This document shows positions 1 through 8,938 of a stretch of DNA of 43,012 nt, one piece after another (the stretch's first letter is position 1; each line of letters opens with the position of its first letter). Source of the stretch: Methanobrevibacter oralis (GTDB lineage: Archaea; Methanobacteriota; Methanobacteria; Methanobacteriales; Methanobacteriaceae); contig NZ_LWMU01000044.1 of the NCBI RefSeq assembly GCF_001639275.1, positions 1 through 43,012 of the forward strand, given 5' to 3'. A program made the position numbers and the translations under genes. The notes below the pieces were generated by a model that made no database searches, had not been told where the DNA came from, and worked only from the letters and a program-made list of their open reading frames with translations.

Positions 1-1
1 A

Positions 2-115
2 TATTATACAACCGAAAATCAGTTAATTAACTTATTTAAAGATAAATTTTATGAAATTATTGGCTTCAAATCATTTTATGAAAATTGGCTAAACCTATAT
101 GGTAAAAATTTTTAG
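2..115 (+). CDS. 3' end of an unidentified ORF cut by the window edge
   Basis: An open frame runs from the first bases of the window to a TAG at 113-115 and gives 37 residues ending in NWLNLYGKNF. It is Phe/Tyr/Lys/Asn-rich and looks like ordinary coding sequence, but too little is present to name a family. It points toward the adhesin-like gene on the other strand, and the two stop codons are only 7 bp apart. The N-terminal part lies outside the window. It could also be a chance open frame. Confidence 0.45.
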   Translation, partial: YYTTENQLINLFKDKFYEIIGFKSFYENWLNLYGKNF

Positions 116-122
116 AGAAAAA

Positions 123-2075
123 CTATATATTCCCATTACCATTATAAATGACAGCAACAGAATAATTACCTGAATCTAAACCACTAATATTGAAATAAGC
201 ATGACCGTTAACTACATTAACTGTGTAATTAACACCATTAATAGTAACTATCACATCATCAGTCAAATTATTGCCATTAACATCACACAAAGTAATATTA
301 GCTTCTAAAGTAGTATTATAAAAACCATTTTCAACATTAACACTAACTAAAGAACGTATTTTTGTTTTATAAATCAAAACATCTAATAAATTATCATAGA
401 AATATAAATTATAATAATTTAGATTATTATTAACAGTAGTATTTCTTGAATTTGGTGCAGTGTTATTTTGTACTATAAATTCATCTAAAATAGCATTCAC
501 ATTATCTCTTAAATTCACATTTATTGGAGATAATTTTCCTAAATCAAACGGGCCACTAGTATTTAATTTTAAATCTACATAATAATGTAATTCATCACCA
601 ATCGTTAAAGTGCTGTTCATTACATCACATTTTAATAATACTTGGAAAAAATTATCCATTGTATAATTATTACTAGAATTAATTAAATCTGTAAAATTAG
701 GATTATTACATCCCCAAAAATTATAAGATAAATCTACATTACCAGAATAAATAAATACTGTGCTGTTTGTGTTATTTGCAAAATTTCTGTAAAATATTCC
801 GTAAGAACAATTTAAATTACCATCCACAAATATTGCACCACCATATTCATTAGCTGTATTATTAATAAAATCACCTTGAATAACCATATTCCCAGAATTA
901 TACAAAGCACCACCATATTTAAAAGCAGTATTATTAATAAAATCACCTTGAATAACCATATTCCCAGAATTATACAAAGCACCACCATAATCAGCAATAT
1001 TATTAGTAAAATTACCTACAATACTACAATTCCCAGCATTAAACAAAGCACCACCATAATCAGCAATATTATTAGTAAAATTACCTACAATACTACAATT
1101 CCCAGCATTAAACAAAGCACCACCATAATCAGCAATATTATTAGTAAAATTACCTTTAACATTTATATAACCTTTATTAGCAATACCAAACCGTTCCGCT
1201 GTATTATTCATAAAATTACCAATAATTGTTGTATTACTTCCAATTTCATTAATAAACAGACTAAACATCATTCCAGCTGTATTATTAATAAAATCACCTA
1301 TCATAGTAGCATTAGTTTTAGAAATATAGCCAACACCACCATTCCATGTTACATTGTTTCTTATAAAATTACCTTTAATTGACAAATTACATCTTTCAAT
1401 ATAAATTGCCCCATAATGTCCAGCAACATTACCTATAAAATCACCAATAACATTCACATTACAACTATCGGCACATATAGCGCCAACAGAATTAGTAATT
1501 GCAGTGTTATTAATAAAATCACCATTGATAGTAATATAACCTCCATTACTATAGATTGCACCATAACTATAAAAAGCAGTGTTATTAATAAAATCACCGT
1601 CAATAGTAATATTACCTCCATCATTATAGATTGCACCAGCAAAATTGTCTACATAATTATTGATAAAATCACCATTTACATAAACAATACCAGAGTTATA
1701 AATAGCTCCACCATCATGAGCATGTCCATTTTTTAATATAACATTATTTAAAACAAGATTTCCAGTATTGGTTACATTAAATATTCTTGATTTATCATTT
1801 CCATCTAAAAAACCATTAGATATATTAATATTTTTTTTAATAATAATCCCATTTTTTAAACTAGAATCCGTAGCATTATTATATTTAACAGTAGCTCCAC
1901 CTAAATCGACAGAATCGTTCAAATCTATTTGGTTTTTCAACCATGTAAAATCATGTTCATTTCTATTATCCATGATTTTTTCACTAGAATTCAAATCTAA
2001 AGCTGAAACAGCACTTATTGATATGAATAAGCAAATGAATACTATGAAAAAGATACTAATATATTTTATTTTCAT
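123..2075 (-). CDS. Adhesin-like surface protein, beta-helix repeats, 3'-truncated
   Basis: This 650-residue secreted protein starts with a signal peptide (basic MKIK, then a hydrophobic run ending near SAVSA, about residues 1-25). Residues about 100-450 are tandem repeats of 23-24 residues built on GxxxNNxAxxxGGAxxNxGN, the polymorphic outer-membrane/beta-helix type of right-handed parallel helix. An Ig-like domain begins near residue 575. The family is typical of Methanobrevibacter adhesin-like proteins, which bind cells or surfaces. The protein ends at YNGNGNI, in the middle of the final Ig-like domain, with no membrane or wall anchor, so the 3' end appears lost. The ATG is supported by AAAGGAGGT (2081-2089) and a TATA-like stretch further upstream. 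Binding partner unknown. Confidence 0.85.
   Translation of the reverse strand: MKIKYISIFFIVFICLFISISAVSALDLNSSEKIMDNRNEHDFTWLKNQIDLNDSVDLGGATVKYNNATDSSLKNGIIIKKNINISNGFLDGNDKSRIFNVTNTGNLVLNNVILKNGHAHDGGAIYNSGIVYVNGDFINNYVDNFAGAIYNDGGNITIDGDFINNTAFYSYGAIYSNGGYITINGDFINNTAITNSVGAICADSCNVNVIGDFIGNVAGHYGAIYIERCNLSIKGNFIRNNVTWNGGVGYISKTNATMIGDFINNTAGMMFSLFINEIGSNTTIIGNFMNNTAERFGIANKGYINVKGNFTNNIADYGGALFNAGNCSIVGNFTNNIADYGGALFNAGNCSIVGNFTNNIADYGGALYNSGNMVIQGDFINNTAFKYGGALYNSGNMVIQGDFINNTANEYGGAIFVDGNLNCSYGIFYRNFANNTNSTVFIYSGNVDLSYNFWGCNNPNFTDLINSSNNYTMDNFFQVLLKCDVMNSTLTIGDELHYYVDLKLNTSGPFDLGKLSPINVNLRDNVNAILDEFIVQNNTAPNSRNTTVNNNLNYYNLYFYDNLLDVLIYKTKIRSLVSVNVENGFYNTTLEANITLCDVNGNNLTDDVIVTINGVNYTVNVVNGHAYFNISGLDSGNYSVAVIYNGNGNI
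837..1187 (-). repeat. In-frame 72-bp and 69-bp tandem repeats inside the adhesin gene
   Basis: Units begin at 837 and 909 (72 bp apart), then at 981, 1050 and 1119 (69 bp apart), each starting ACCACCAT on the plus strand. The 981 and 1050 units are almost identical, and the 837 and 909 units share most of their bases. All preserve the reading frame and encode one turn of the beta-helix (GGALYNSGN or GGALFNAGN type). Near-identity at DNA level indicates recent duplication or gene conversion. These are coding repeats, not CRISPR. Confidence 0.85.
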
Positions 2076-2080
2076 AACTT

Positions 2081-2128
2081 ACCTCCTTTAAGTTATAATT
2101 AATATTAAGATTTATAGAATATATATAA
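2081..2128 (-). promoter_or_regulatory. Promoter and RBS of the adhesin-like gene
   Basis: Read on the minus strand, a TATA-like stretch (TTATATATAT, about 2115-2127) is followed by AAAGGAGGT at 2081-2089, placed 5 bases before the ATG. A small palindrome, AATTG-TAT-CAATT (2150-2162), lies just upstream of the TATA box. The box is an archaeal consensus match by eye. Confidence 0.5.
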
Positions 2129-2297
2129 TTTGTCTCCCATTTTTAATAGAATTGTATCAATTAAATAAACAAAAAATATTATAATAAGCAAAATACTATA
2201 AATTATTTAAATAAATAATTATAAAATTAGAAAAAATAATGAAAAGTATAAATTTTATTATTAATTTAAAACAACATGACATATAAAACAATAAAAT

Positions 2298-2420
2298 TTA
2301 TAATATTTTATAATTTTTATTATAAAAAATGATGTAAATTGCATCAACAATAATACTTAAAACTATTCCATGAGTAGCACCATTTTCATAGTTATCATTT
2401 ATTATTCCAATCAAAATCAT
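2298..2420 (-). pseudogene. Possible remnant of a small membrane protein
   Basis: Within the gene-poor stretch 2076-2641 the minus strand holds a 40-codon frame from ATG at 2418-2420 to TAA at 2298-2300. It is hydrophobic, with MILIGIIND followed by GIVLSIIVDAIYIIFYN. The frame stays open about a dozen codons upstream of the ATG. It resembles the last membrane helix of a small DUF5518-like archaeal membrane protein, but the similarity is only by look and there is no RBS. It may be a decayed gene tail or chance. The rest of 2076-2641 is AT-rich spacer in which I see only the adhesin promoter and the npdG terminator. Confidence 0.25.
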
Positions 2421-2588
2421 GATTAAATAGTTAATATCTAGAATAAACAAATGAATAAATTATAATAATATTTATATTAAAATGTTTTCACTAGAATTAG
2501 TTTTTTTATAAAAAATTATTTATTCTTTTAGGATTGTCCCAATGTTTTTATATAACTAATATAAACTTTTGACATATCTTGAACATTT

Positions 2589-2620
2589 AAAAAAAAATCA
2601 TTTAATTGTATAAAATGATT
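2589..2620 (-). terminator. Hairpin plus T-run after npdG
   Basis: The arms AATCATTT (2597-2604) and AAATGATT (2613-2620) form a stem. On the minus strand it is followed by eight or more T residues (2589-2596). It lies 22 bp past the npdG stop. Confidence 0.55.
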
Positions 2621-2641
2621 ATTAAAACAGAACAAAGGTAT

Positions 2642-3322
2642 TTAATCGAAATTAATACCTGTTATTCTTAATCCACCATAATGGGATTTATATTTAATAT
2701 TTAATCCAATTAGCAATGGAGTAATTTTTTCAATAATTCTAGCTTTTTCTAAAATACCACAATCAATTGTTTTAACACCAGGTATTTTATTAATAATATC
2801 AGTAGCTACTTTTTTAGAGTCTACATCATCACCTGCAATTAAACAATCACAATCAATTTCCTCTGGAATATTTGATAAGTGAGAGTTTGAAATATTACAA
2901 AATGCACAAATTACTTTTGCTCCAGTTCCTTCCAATATCTTTGCAGTTCTCTCAGCAGCAGATCCTTCCATTAAATCAATGAATCTAAAAGGTTTCCCAC
3001 CAACAGCTGTTTCAAGAGGAACAGTTGCATCCATTACTATTTTATCTTTACAGAACTCTTTAATTCCTTCTAATGTTGGCTTTTGTGCGGTTAATGGTAC
3101 TGTAATAATCAATACATCACCTTCACGAGCTGCATCCTCATTTGCCATTCCACACATATTAGACAAATCATAGTCAGCTAATTCTTCTTTTGCTTTAGCA
3201 ACAATATCTAAAGCTTTTTTTTCTTTTCTTGAGCCTATAATAACATCTACACCAGCAATAGCTAAACGTTCACCAATTCCAAGACCTTGTGGTCCGGTCC
3301 CACCAATTACACTTACAATCAT
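2642..3322 (-). CDS. npdG: F420H2:NADP oxidoreductase
   Basis: This enzyme moves hydride between reduced coenzyme F420 and NADP+ in the cytoplasm and supplies NADPH for biosynthesis. The 226 residues match the family length. The N-terminal Rossmann motif GGTGPQGLGIGERLA binds NADP, with the basic GSRKEKK just after the second strand selecting the phosphate. The middle segment ITVPLTAQKPTLE and the C-terminal F420-binding part (KYKSHYGGLRITGI) are as expected. The ATG has a good RBS (AGGTG). It lies 10 bp downstream of the DUF2284 gene and is probably co-transcribed with it. A terminator follows. Confidence 0.93.
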   Translation of the reverse strand: MIVSVIGGTGPQGLGIGERLAIAGVDVIIGSRKEKKALDIVAKAKEELADYDLSNMCGMANEDAAREGDVLIITVPLTAQKPTLEGIKEFCKDKIVMDATVPLETAVGGKPFRFIDLMEGSAAERTAKILEGTGAKVICAFCNISNSHLSNIPEEIDCDCLIAGDDVDSKKVATDIINKIPGVKTIDCGILEKARIIEKITPLLIGLNIKYKSHYGGLRITGINFD

Positions 3323-3332
3323 TTTAAAACAC

Positions 3333-3884
3333 CTACTTTATTTTTTTATATAAAATTCCACCAACAAAAAACATATACTGTGGTAATTTACCATTTTCAG
3401 CATATACTACCTTAGAATCAAAGAAATCTTCAATGGTTCTATCTATATTCGCTCCTAATGACTCAGGAGAATATCTCATTTTAACGGGCATTTTACATGG
3501 CATGCCAAATTCTCTTGTACACCTCATACATAAATTACAACGTCCTAAATATAATCCAATTGAATCTTCATCTTCTTGGGAATAAATATCATTCATTAAT
3601 CTTCCTTTAATACGCTCAATTCTAGTTAAAACCAAATCTAATTGAGGCGGAGTGAAAGTTTGTGACAACTCTTCTTCATCAAATTCAACTTTAAAAGCAA
3701 TAATTTTAAATCTTTCATAAGTTTTCCAATATTCCTCAATATCGAAATCAAATGGGGGACAACTCCAATTTAGCTCATAATTTTCACATTCTTCGCAGAG
3801 TTTATGAAATTTACCAATATCCACATATTCATCAAAATATTCATTAACGTCAACATCAGCCATGAGTTTAGTTATCCCTTTCAT
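3333..3884 (-). CDS. DUF2284 cysteine-rich metal-binding protein
   Basis: This is a small cysteine-rich protein of the DUF2284 family, whose function is not established. The N-terminal part has CEECENY followed by LNWSCPPF. The C-terminal part has a GRCNLCMRCTREFGMPCK cluster, which suggests an iron-sulfur or zinc site. The open frame extends upstream to a TTG at 3935 without an RBS. I prefer the ATG at 3882-3884 (184 residues) because a TATA-like box lies about 27 bases upstream, compatible with a leaderless transcript. A later ATG at 3863 is also possible. It is the first gene of a likely operon with npdG, so a redox role is a reasonable guess and no more. Confidence 0.8.
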   Translation of the reverse strand: MKGITKLMADVDVNEYFDEYVDIGKFHKLCEECENYELNWSCPPFDFDIEEYWKTYERFKIIAFKVEFDEEELSQTFTPPQLDLVLTRIERIKGRLMNDIYSQEDEDSIGLYLGRCNLCMRCTREFGMPCKMPVKMRYSPESLGANIDRTIEDFFDSKVVYAENGKLPQYMFFVGGILYKKIK

Positions 3885-3942
3885 GTTTATAAATTTATTA
3901 TGAAACTTTATAAAATTTTCTAAATCAAAGAACAATATTTAT

Positions 3943-4259
3943 TTAATTAAAATAAGCCCTATTTCTTTTGAGATAATAATTAATAAAAAGAAATGCAAAT
4001 AGTGAGCTTAATGTCATTCCAACAACTAAATCAGAATAAATTCCATATCTAACCATTTAAGAATAAAACCAGATAGTATTGCAAAGAAAATTTCTGCAAT
4101 AAAAAATCTAATTATTGTAAATGCAAGTAAACTTATACATTTTTCCATTCCTAGAATTATTATTAAACATCATAAACAAACTACTTATGATAACTGGAAC
4201 TGATAAATACTCAAATTACTTTTAGGATGATTTACAATTAAATCAATGACTTCATTCAT
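3943..4259 (-). pseudogene. Decayed integral membrane protein gene
   Basis: The minus strand directly after the cca stop codon (TAA then ATG) reads MNEVIDLIVNHPKSN and then loses frame. In other frames clear membrane segments follow: VPVIISSLFMMFNN, then SLLAFTIIRFFIAEIFFAI, then YSDLVVGMTLSSLFAFLF and a basic end KRNRAYFN with TAA at 3943-3945. At least three frame changes are needed to join them. This is a broken gene for a small protein of about 100 residues with three membrane helices. I do not recognise the family. It explains why 3936-4259 lacks an intact gene. Confidence 0.7.
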
Positions 4260-5630
4260 TTAAGATCTCATGATTTTTTGATTAGGATTTAAAAATTCAT
4301 CTAAAAAGATTAAAAATTTCAAATCAAAATTTAATTCTTCTAAGTTCATAATTTCATAAGTTTCAACAATGCTTTTAGTAAGGTTTTTACCTACTTTTAT
4401 TAATGAAATATGATTTTTTGTAAAGACATAGTCAATAAATCCAATAGCTGTTTTAAACTCCCGTTCAATGTTTAAAACTAAAAAATCATCTTTAGTATAA
4501 CATTTATCAACACCATACTTCTTTATAAAATTTTCACATGCTTTTTTATAAAATATTTTAGGTCCATAATGGATTTTAACATTATTTAATTGACTAACAA
4601 GCATTTCAAAAATTAATATTGCATAAGTCTTTTCATCAGTAAAATAATCAGCCTTAAATACTAAAAATTCCTCTCTATTTAATTTTTCTGCTAAGGAGTC
4701 TGTTGTTTTTTTAAGTTGAGGATGTAAAGTATCAAGAGGAATCTCAGGAATTTCAAACTTAATAGCTATTATTTGTGAATTTCTGCTTTTAAATTCATCT
4801 AAAACAGATTGTTTTGAAATATTTTTAACATATGGATAAAAATAATCTTTTTTATTATCTGAAGCTAAATAATTACGTGCAGACTGAATAAATTCTGCCA
4901 TTTTATCTAATCTTAAAGCTGCTCCGACATTACGATTCATATCTGTTGGATCTATTACAATTAATGGATCGTTAAATAAATTAGAAGTATTATAATTTTT
5001 CAAATCAATTACATGCCCAAATTTCCACATACTTGCTTTTTTTAAGCATTCCTCAAAAGTTCCATATTTAATGATCAATAATTCACATAAGTAGCCTGCA
5101 AATCCTCCTACTTTAAATTCTGACCCATAAGTTCCAGTCATGTCCATGAATCTCTTTAAGAGTAGAACTTCATCTTTTTGACTTTCAGATAAATTATTTT
5201 TAACAAATTTAGTATGTAAAATAGTTCTATCTACTGCTGTTTTTAATTGGCTTCCATCATCAATTTCATAACATGGGACAAAATCAACTTCATAACCATC
5301 AATAGCACAGGTAACATAAGGATGAGATGCATAGTGTTCAATAGCTACTCCATTAAAGTAATCATTACATTTATGGCCTAAGTAAAGACCTGTTTTTTTA
5401 AGATATGCTTCATCAGTACCTAATGGAAAAGATATAAAAATATCAATATCAGATTTTCCCCTAAGGTAAGTTCCTTTAGCTAGAGAACCAACTAATGTTG
5501 TTTTAGCGTTAATATTTTCTTTTAAACAACATTCATCAATAAAATTGCTTAGTTTTGAATAGATTGCATTAACTGCATCGTTTTCCTCTTTAGTAGGCCT
5601 AATATTATCTAAAATAAAATTATAATCCAT
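4260..5630 (-). CDS. cca: CCA tRNA nucleotidyltransferase, archaeal class I
   Basis: This enzyme adds or repairs the 3' CCA of tRNA using CTP and ATP without a nucleic-acid template. The 456-residue length is normal for the archaeal class I enzyme. The nucleotidyltransferase motif GSLAKGTYLRGKSDIDIF (about residues 48-65) holds the metal-binding aspartates, with the third carboxylate in the strand YEVDFVPCY. The rest is the helical central, body and tail domains. It lies 4 bp after the thpR stop, so the last three genes of aroA'-aroB'-thpR-cca concern central metabolism and RNA ends. The decayed membrane gene starts at its stop codon. Confidence 0.95.
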   Translation of the reverse strand: MDYNFILDNIRPTKEENDAVNAIYSKLSNFIDECCLKENINAKTTLVGSLAKGTYLRGKSDIDIFISFPLGTDEAYLKKTGLYLGHKCNDYFNGVAIEHYASHPYVTCAIDGYEVDFVPCYEIDDGSQLKTAVDRTILHTKFVKNNLSESQKDEVLLLKRFMDMTGTYGSEFKVGGFAGYLCELLIIKYGTFEECLKKASMWKFGHVIDLKNYNTSNLFNDPLIVIDPTDMNRNVGAALRLDKMAEFIQSARNYLASDNKKDYFYPYVKNISKQSVLDEFKSRNSQIIAIKFEIPEIPLDTLHPQLKKTTDSLAEKLNREEFLVFKADYFTDEKTYAILIFEMLVSQLNNVKIHYGPKIFYKKACENFIKKYGVDKCYTKDDFLVLNIEREFKTAIGFIDYVFTKNHISLIKVGKNLTKSIVETYEIMNLEELNFDLKFLIFLDEFLNPNQKIMRS

Positions 5631-5634
5631 AGAA

Positions 5635-6204
5635 TCACAAAATAAATTCTTTTATATCTTCATAAATCGGACCTTTAGGGGTTAATGTGCTTTTTTTGAG
5701 GGTGATTTTTTTTACAGACATAGAAGCAATTTCAACATCATTTAACGATTCTATTGTTGATTTGACTATTGATTTTTCTTTAGCTGATTTCATACGCCCA
5801 ATTGTTAAATGGGATGAGAATTTTTTGTCTCTATCAAAGCCCAATTTTGCAAATTCATCATCTAGTCGGTCATGTAATTCTTTAATAACTTTATCGTCTT
5901 CAATTCCTACCCAAATAACATTAATATGATTGATATTTGGAAAAGCACCACATCCTTTAATATTAATATTAAAAGGTGAAAAATCCTCTAAAGCACTAGT
6001 TATTTTCTCAGTTAAAGGGCTAATTCCATCTAAATCAATGTCCCCAAAGAATTTTAAGGTTAAATGCATATTAAGTAAATCTACAAACTTGATATTTGCA
6101 TCTATTTTTTTAAATTCTTTTAATATTTCATTTAATTTAGGTTTTATTTTGTCATCTATATCAATAGCTAAAAAAGCTCTAATTTCAGGCATCAAATCAC
6201 TCAT
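5635..6204 (-). CDS. thpR: RNA 2',3'-cyclic phosphodiesterase (2H family, LigT/ThpR)
   Basis: This 2H phosphoesterase hydrolyses RNA 2',3'-cyclic phosphates and was historically called 2'-5' RNA ligase. The two catalytic HxT motifs are HLTLKF near residue 47 and HLTIGR near residue 137, in a 189-residue protein of normal size. The first ATG overlaps the aroB' stop (ATGA). The fifth codon is also ATG, gives the family-like start MPEIRAFLAIDI, and has GAGTGAT just upstream, so 6192 is a good alternative start. The neighbour cca also acts on tRNA 3' ends, which suggests a shared RNA-end function. Confidence 0.92.
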   Translation of the reverse strand: MSDLMPEIRAFLAIDIDDKIKPKLNEILKEFKKIDANIKFVDLLNMHLTLKFFGDIDLDGISPLTEKITSALEDFSPFNINIKGCGAFPNINHINVIWVGIEDDKVIKELHDRLDDEFAKLGFDRDKKFSSHLTIGRMKSAKEKSIVKSTIESLNDVEIASMSVKKITLKKSTLTPKGPIYEDIKEFIL

Positions 6205-7328
6205 TGTTCAATAATTGTCTCATCAATAGCTATCCCAAAATGACGTGCATTGCTTTCAATATATACTTTAACTTTATCACCTATTTTCACATTAGCTACT
6301 GATAATGGGTTATTATTTGCATCAACTATTCTAATTGTTTCTGCGTTTTGAAGGATAGTTCTAATGATTGTTCCTTCATATTTTGCTTCAATTAAGATTA
6401 ATGGTCTTCTCTCAATTTTGCTTCTTCCTACATATGCAGTTCTTGTTTCACCTTTTGTATTTACAATTAATACTTCATCTCCAGCAACAAGTTCTGATAA
6501 ATATCTTGTTTTATTTTGAGGACACATTACATATGCTTGAACCGGACCTGCATTTACTCTAAATGGTCTTGAAGCTACATATTCGCTTTTTAATGATTCT
6601 GAATGAATTAAAAACATTGCTTTAGAATAAGAACCAACAAGCATTCCTTCACCTGACCTCATCATATCAGTTGTATCTACACATACCCTATCTCCACTTC
6701 CAAGTGATTTTACATTTGTTATGGTTGCTTCTTTTAGTTCATATTTAATTTTTGATGCTTCAATAACTTCTTGAGCTATTTTTTTAGTTTTATTAAAATC
6801 ATTTGCTTCAAATATTACTCCATCAGTCCCATGTTCTAATGTTTCAAGTGCTACTTTTGCTCCATTTAAATCCAATACTTCTGCTATAATATTTACATCT
6901 TCTTTTTGTAAATCTGCAATAATATTTTCAAGAGGAATAATAGTCCAATCAGTTCCAACAAGTATTATATAATCAACAACACGACCTAATTTAACAGCTA
7001 ATTGTTCATGAGCTTTATCTATAATTTTAACATAAGCACAAACAGTTTTTCCTTCACTTTTTGCTTTTTTAGCTTCAATTAAATCTTTAGATTCACTATC
7101 TTGTTTTAATTTTAAAGATCCATCTCCTTCACTATTAATACCTACAAGATATATATCTGCATCATCATTATTAGCAATTATATTAACATTACCTAATTTT
7201 CTAATTTTATCATGGTCGTTAAAATCAAGAACATAATTAATACCTGATTCTAATGCAGTGGTAATCATTTCTTTTCTATTATCCCACTCTTCATTAGGAG
7301 TTTTAATCCAAGCAAATTTGTTTTGCAA
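6201..7328 (-). CDS. aroB': 3-dehydroquinate synthase II
   Basis: This is the archaeal NAD-dependent enzyme that oxidatively deaminates and cyclises 2-amino-3,7-dideoxy-D-threo-hept-6-ulosonate to 3-dehydroquinate, feeding the shikimate pathway. The 375 residues match the family. The MQNKFAWIK start, the internal [20 protein letters not shown] segment and the C-terminal [14 protein letters not shown] are typical. It follows aroA' by 9 bp or less of spacer and overlaps thpR by 4 bp, so the two alternative early shikimate enzymes are made together. Methanogens with this pair do not need DAHP synthase. Confidence 0.95.
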   Translation of the reverse strand: MQNKFAWIKTPNEEWDNRKEMITTALESGINYVLDFNDHDKIRKLGNVNIIANNDDADIYLVGINSEGDGSLKLKQDSESKDLIEAKKAKSEGKTVCAYVKIIDKAHEQLAVKLGRVVDYIILVGTDWTIIPLENIIADLQKEDVNIIAEVLDLNGAKVALETLEHGTDGVIFEANDFNKTKKIAQEVIEASKIKYELKEATITNVKSLGSGDRVCVDTTDMMRSGEGMLVGSYSKAMFLIHSESLKSEYVASRPFRVNAGPVQAYVMCPQNKTRYLSELVAGDEVLIVNTKGETRTAYVGRSKIERRPLILIEAKYEGTIIRTILQNAETIRIVDANNNPLSVANVKIGDKVKVYIESNARHFGIAIDETIIEQ

Positions 7329-7337
7329 GAAATCACC

Positions 7338-8129
7338 TTATTTTAAAAATTCTAATGCTTCATCAACATCTAAATCATGATGAACAACTTCTGAAATTGC
7401 TCTTGTAATTTTTCCTGGATTTTCAGCTTGGAAAAGATTACGTCCAAATGCAACACCTGCACCACCAACACTTAAAGAATCTTTAACCATTTCTAATAAT
7501 TCTTCATCAGTTTCTACCTTAGGACCTCCAGCAATTACAACTGGAACAAGAGCTCCTTCAACGACTTCCCTAAATGAATCTGGATCTCCAGTATAATTGG
7601 TTTTTACAATGTCGACTCCTAATTCAGAACCTACACGTGCAGCATGTTTTACAAATTCCACATCATTTTCATCATCAACCTTTTGTCCACGAGGGTACAT
7701 CATAGCTAAAAGTGGAATTCCCCAGAAATCACATGTTTCTGAGATTTCACCTAATTCCTTTAACATTTGACTTTCTGTTTCACTACCTAAATTCACATGA
7801 ACAGAAACAGCATCTGCACCTAATTGAATGGCTTTTTCAACAGTAGTTACAGTTACTTTATCATTTGGATCTGGTGCAAGGGAAGTACTAGCAGATAAAT
7901 GCACAATAAGACCTAAATCTTCACCATATCCTCTGTGACCTTGTTGTACTATTCCCTTATGCATTAAAATTGCATCTGCTCCACCTTGAGAAATACTTTC
8001 AACAGTTTCATCCATATTTATTATTCCTTTAATAGGACCACTTGAAACACCATGATCCATAGGAGCGATTACAGTTCTACCAGTATTTCTGTTAATGATT
8101 CTTTCTAAACGAATCTTTTTTCCTATCAT
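7338..8129 (-). CDS. aroA': 2-amino-3,7-dideoxy-D-threo-hept-6-ulosonate synthase
   Basis: This class I aldolase-like enzyme makes the ADH intermediate for archaeal aromatic amino acid synthesis. The barrel shows [13 protein letters not shown], the LMHKGIV strand, [10 protein letters not shown] and the Schiff-base region [10 protein letters not shown] with the lysine, then VVIAGGPK and [10 protein letters not shown] for phosphate binding. The frame opens at 8144, but the ATG five codons later (8129) is preferred. The first ATG codon and the next contain the RBS itself (TGAGGATAA), which sits about 9 bases before ATG-ATA-GGT. That gives 263 residues. It is the first gene of the aroA'-aroB'-thpR-cca operon. 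Confidence 0.93.
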   Translation of the reverse strand: MIGKKIRLERIINRNTGRTVIAPMDHGVSSGPIKGIINMDETVESISQGGADAILMHKGIVQQGHRGYGEDLGLIVHLSASTSLAPDPNDKVTVTTVEKAIQLGADAVSVHVNLGSETESQMLKELGEISETCDFWGIPLLAMMYPRGQKVDDENDVEFVKHAARVGSELGVDIVKTNYTGDPDSFREVVEGALVPVVIAGGPKVETDEELLEMVKDSLSVGGAGVAFGRNLFQAENPGKITRAISEVVHHDLDVDEALEFLK

Positions 8130-8264
8130 TATAATTATCCTCATTAAAACCTATGAATTATATTTTTCTTATTAAGAGTATATAATATTAATGTATATTG
8201 AAAAATGAATAAAAATCAGTCCGAAAATTTAAAAAAAATAAAAAACTAATAAAATTTTTAAAAA

Positions 8265-8300
8265 AAAATAGATAATTTTCAATTAGCTTTAATCTATTTT
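8265..8300 (-). terminator. Hairpin at the end of the ExbB/MotA-like gene
   Basis: The arms AAAATAGAT (8265-8273) and ATCTATTTT (8292-8300) can pair around an 18-base loop. On the minus strand the outer arm is followed by a T-run from the poly-A at 8261-8268 and 8253-8260. The upper arm includes the last sense codons and stop of the gene. The long loop makes it weaker than the others in this window. Confidence 0.4.
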
Positions 8301-8930
8301 ATCTAAGACTGCATCGACCAAAACTTCTAAATTGGATAAATACTCCTCATACCATCGACGCCTAATTTTAGATACAAAATAAGCTACTGCTCCAGCACCA
8401 ATACCTACAACAGTAGTGTCAAAAGCAACAATTATCGCATTAGCTAATGTATTTACATCGCCAGCACCTAAAGCAGCCAAACCTGGACCCATTGGAATTA
8501 ACGTTCCCATTAAACCTAAAGTAGGTCCAATACGAGTAACAACGTCTGTTCTTTCAATTGATTTGTTGAAAATATTTTCTTCATTTTCAATTAATTTACG
8601 AGATAATGAAATTCTTGCATTTTTAGTTAAACTGCCTGCTCTTATGACCTTCATTAAAACCATTTTTTGAGATTTAGGAATTTTAACAGTTTTTATAATA
8701 TTACTTACTTCATCTAAATCTTTTGCATTTGTAATTTTAAAAACCAATTTTTCAATTAAATCCATTGAAACTTTCATGCGTGAAGTATACTCTGATATAA
8801 AGCCTCCTAAGGCCAATATTACAAATACTGCAAATATTAATAAAAATATAATTACTGGGATTTGCAAACCCTGTGAGATTGCATTTAAAGCTGAAGATAA
8901 AAATTCACTTCCTGAAATTGTCGTAACCAT
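8289..8930 (-). CDS. MotA/TolQ/ExbB family proton-channel protein
   Basis: This is an inner-membrane channel subunit of the ExbB/TolQ/MotA family, which uses the ion gradient to drive a partner protein. It has 213 residues. TM1 is about 20-42 (IPVIIFLLIFAVFVILALGG). A cytoplasmic helical stretch follows, and then the two conserved helices with GPTLGLMGTLIPMGPGLAALG and AIIVAFDTTVVGIGAGAVAYF. The start has AGGTGAT and lies 8 bp after the DUF2162 stop, so it is in the same transcript. Its usual ExbD/TolR-like partner (DUF2149 in some methanogens) is not found in the window. Context with the CobN-like surface protein suggests it energises that system (inference). Confidence 0.9.
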   Translation of the reverse strand: MVTTISGSEFLSSALNAISQGLQIPVIIFLLIFAVFVILALGGFISEYTSRMKVSMDLIEKLVFKITNAKDLDEVSNIIKTVKIPKSQKMVLMKVIRAGSLTKNARISLSRKLIENEENIFNKSIERTDVVTRIGPTLGLMGTLIPMGPGLAALGAGDVNTLANAIIVAFDTTVVGIGAGAVAYFVSKIRRRWYEEYLSNLEVLVDAVLDKID

Positions 8931-8938
8931 GATATCAC

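Noticed and set aside
837-1187. Regularly spaced repeats suggesting a CRISPR array
   Set aside because: The units are 69 or 72 bp, contiguous, without unique spacers, and encode beta-helix turns in frame.
812-1736. Several open frames on both strands inside the adhesin gene
   Set aside because: They are shadows of the low-complexity Asn/Ile/Thr repeats in alternative frames, rich in serine and isoleucine with no RBS or promoter.
3885-3935. TTG start for the DUF2284 gene at 3935
   Set aside because: No ribosome site and no family similarity in those residues; a TATA-like box points to the ATG at 3884.
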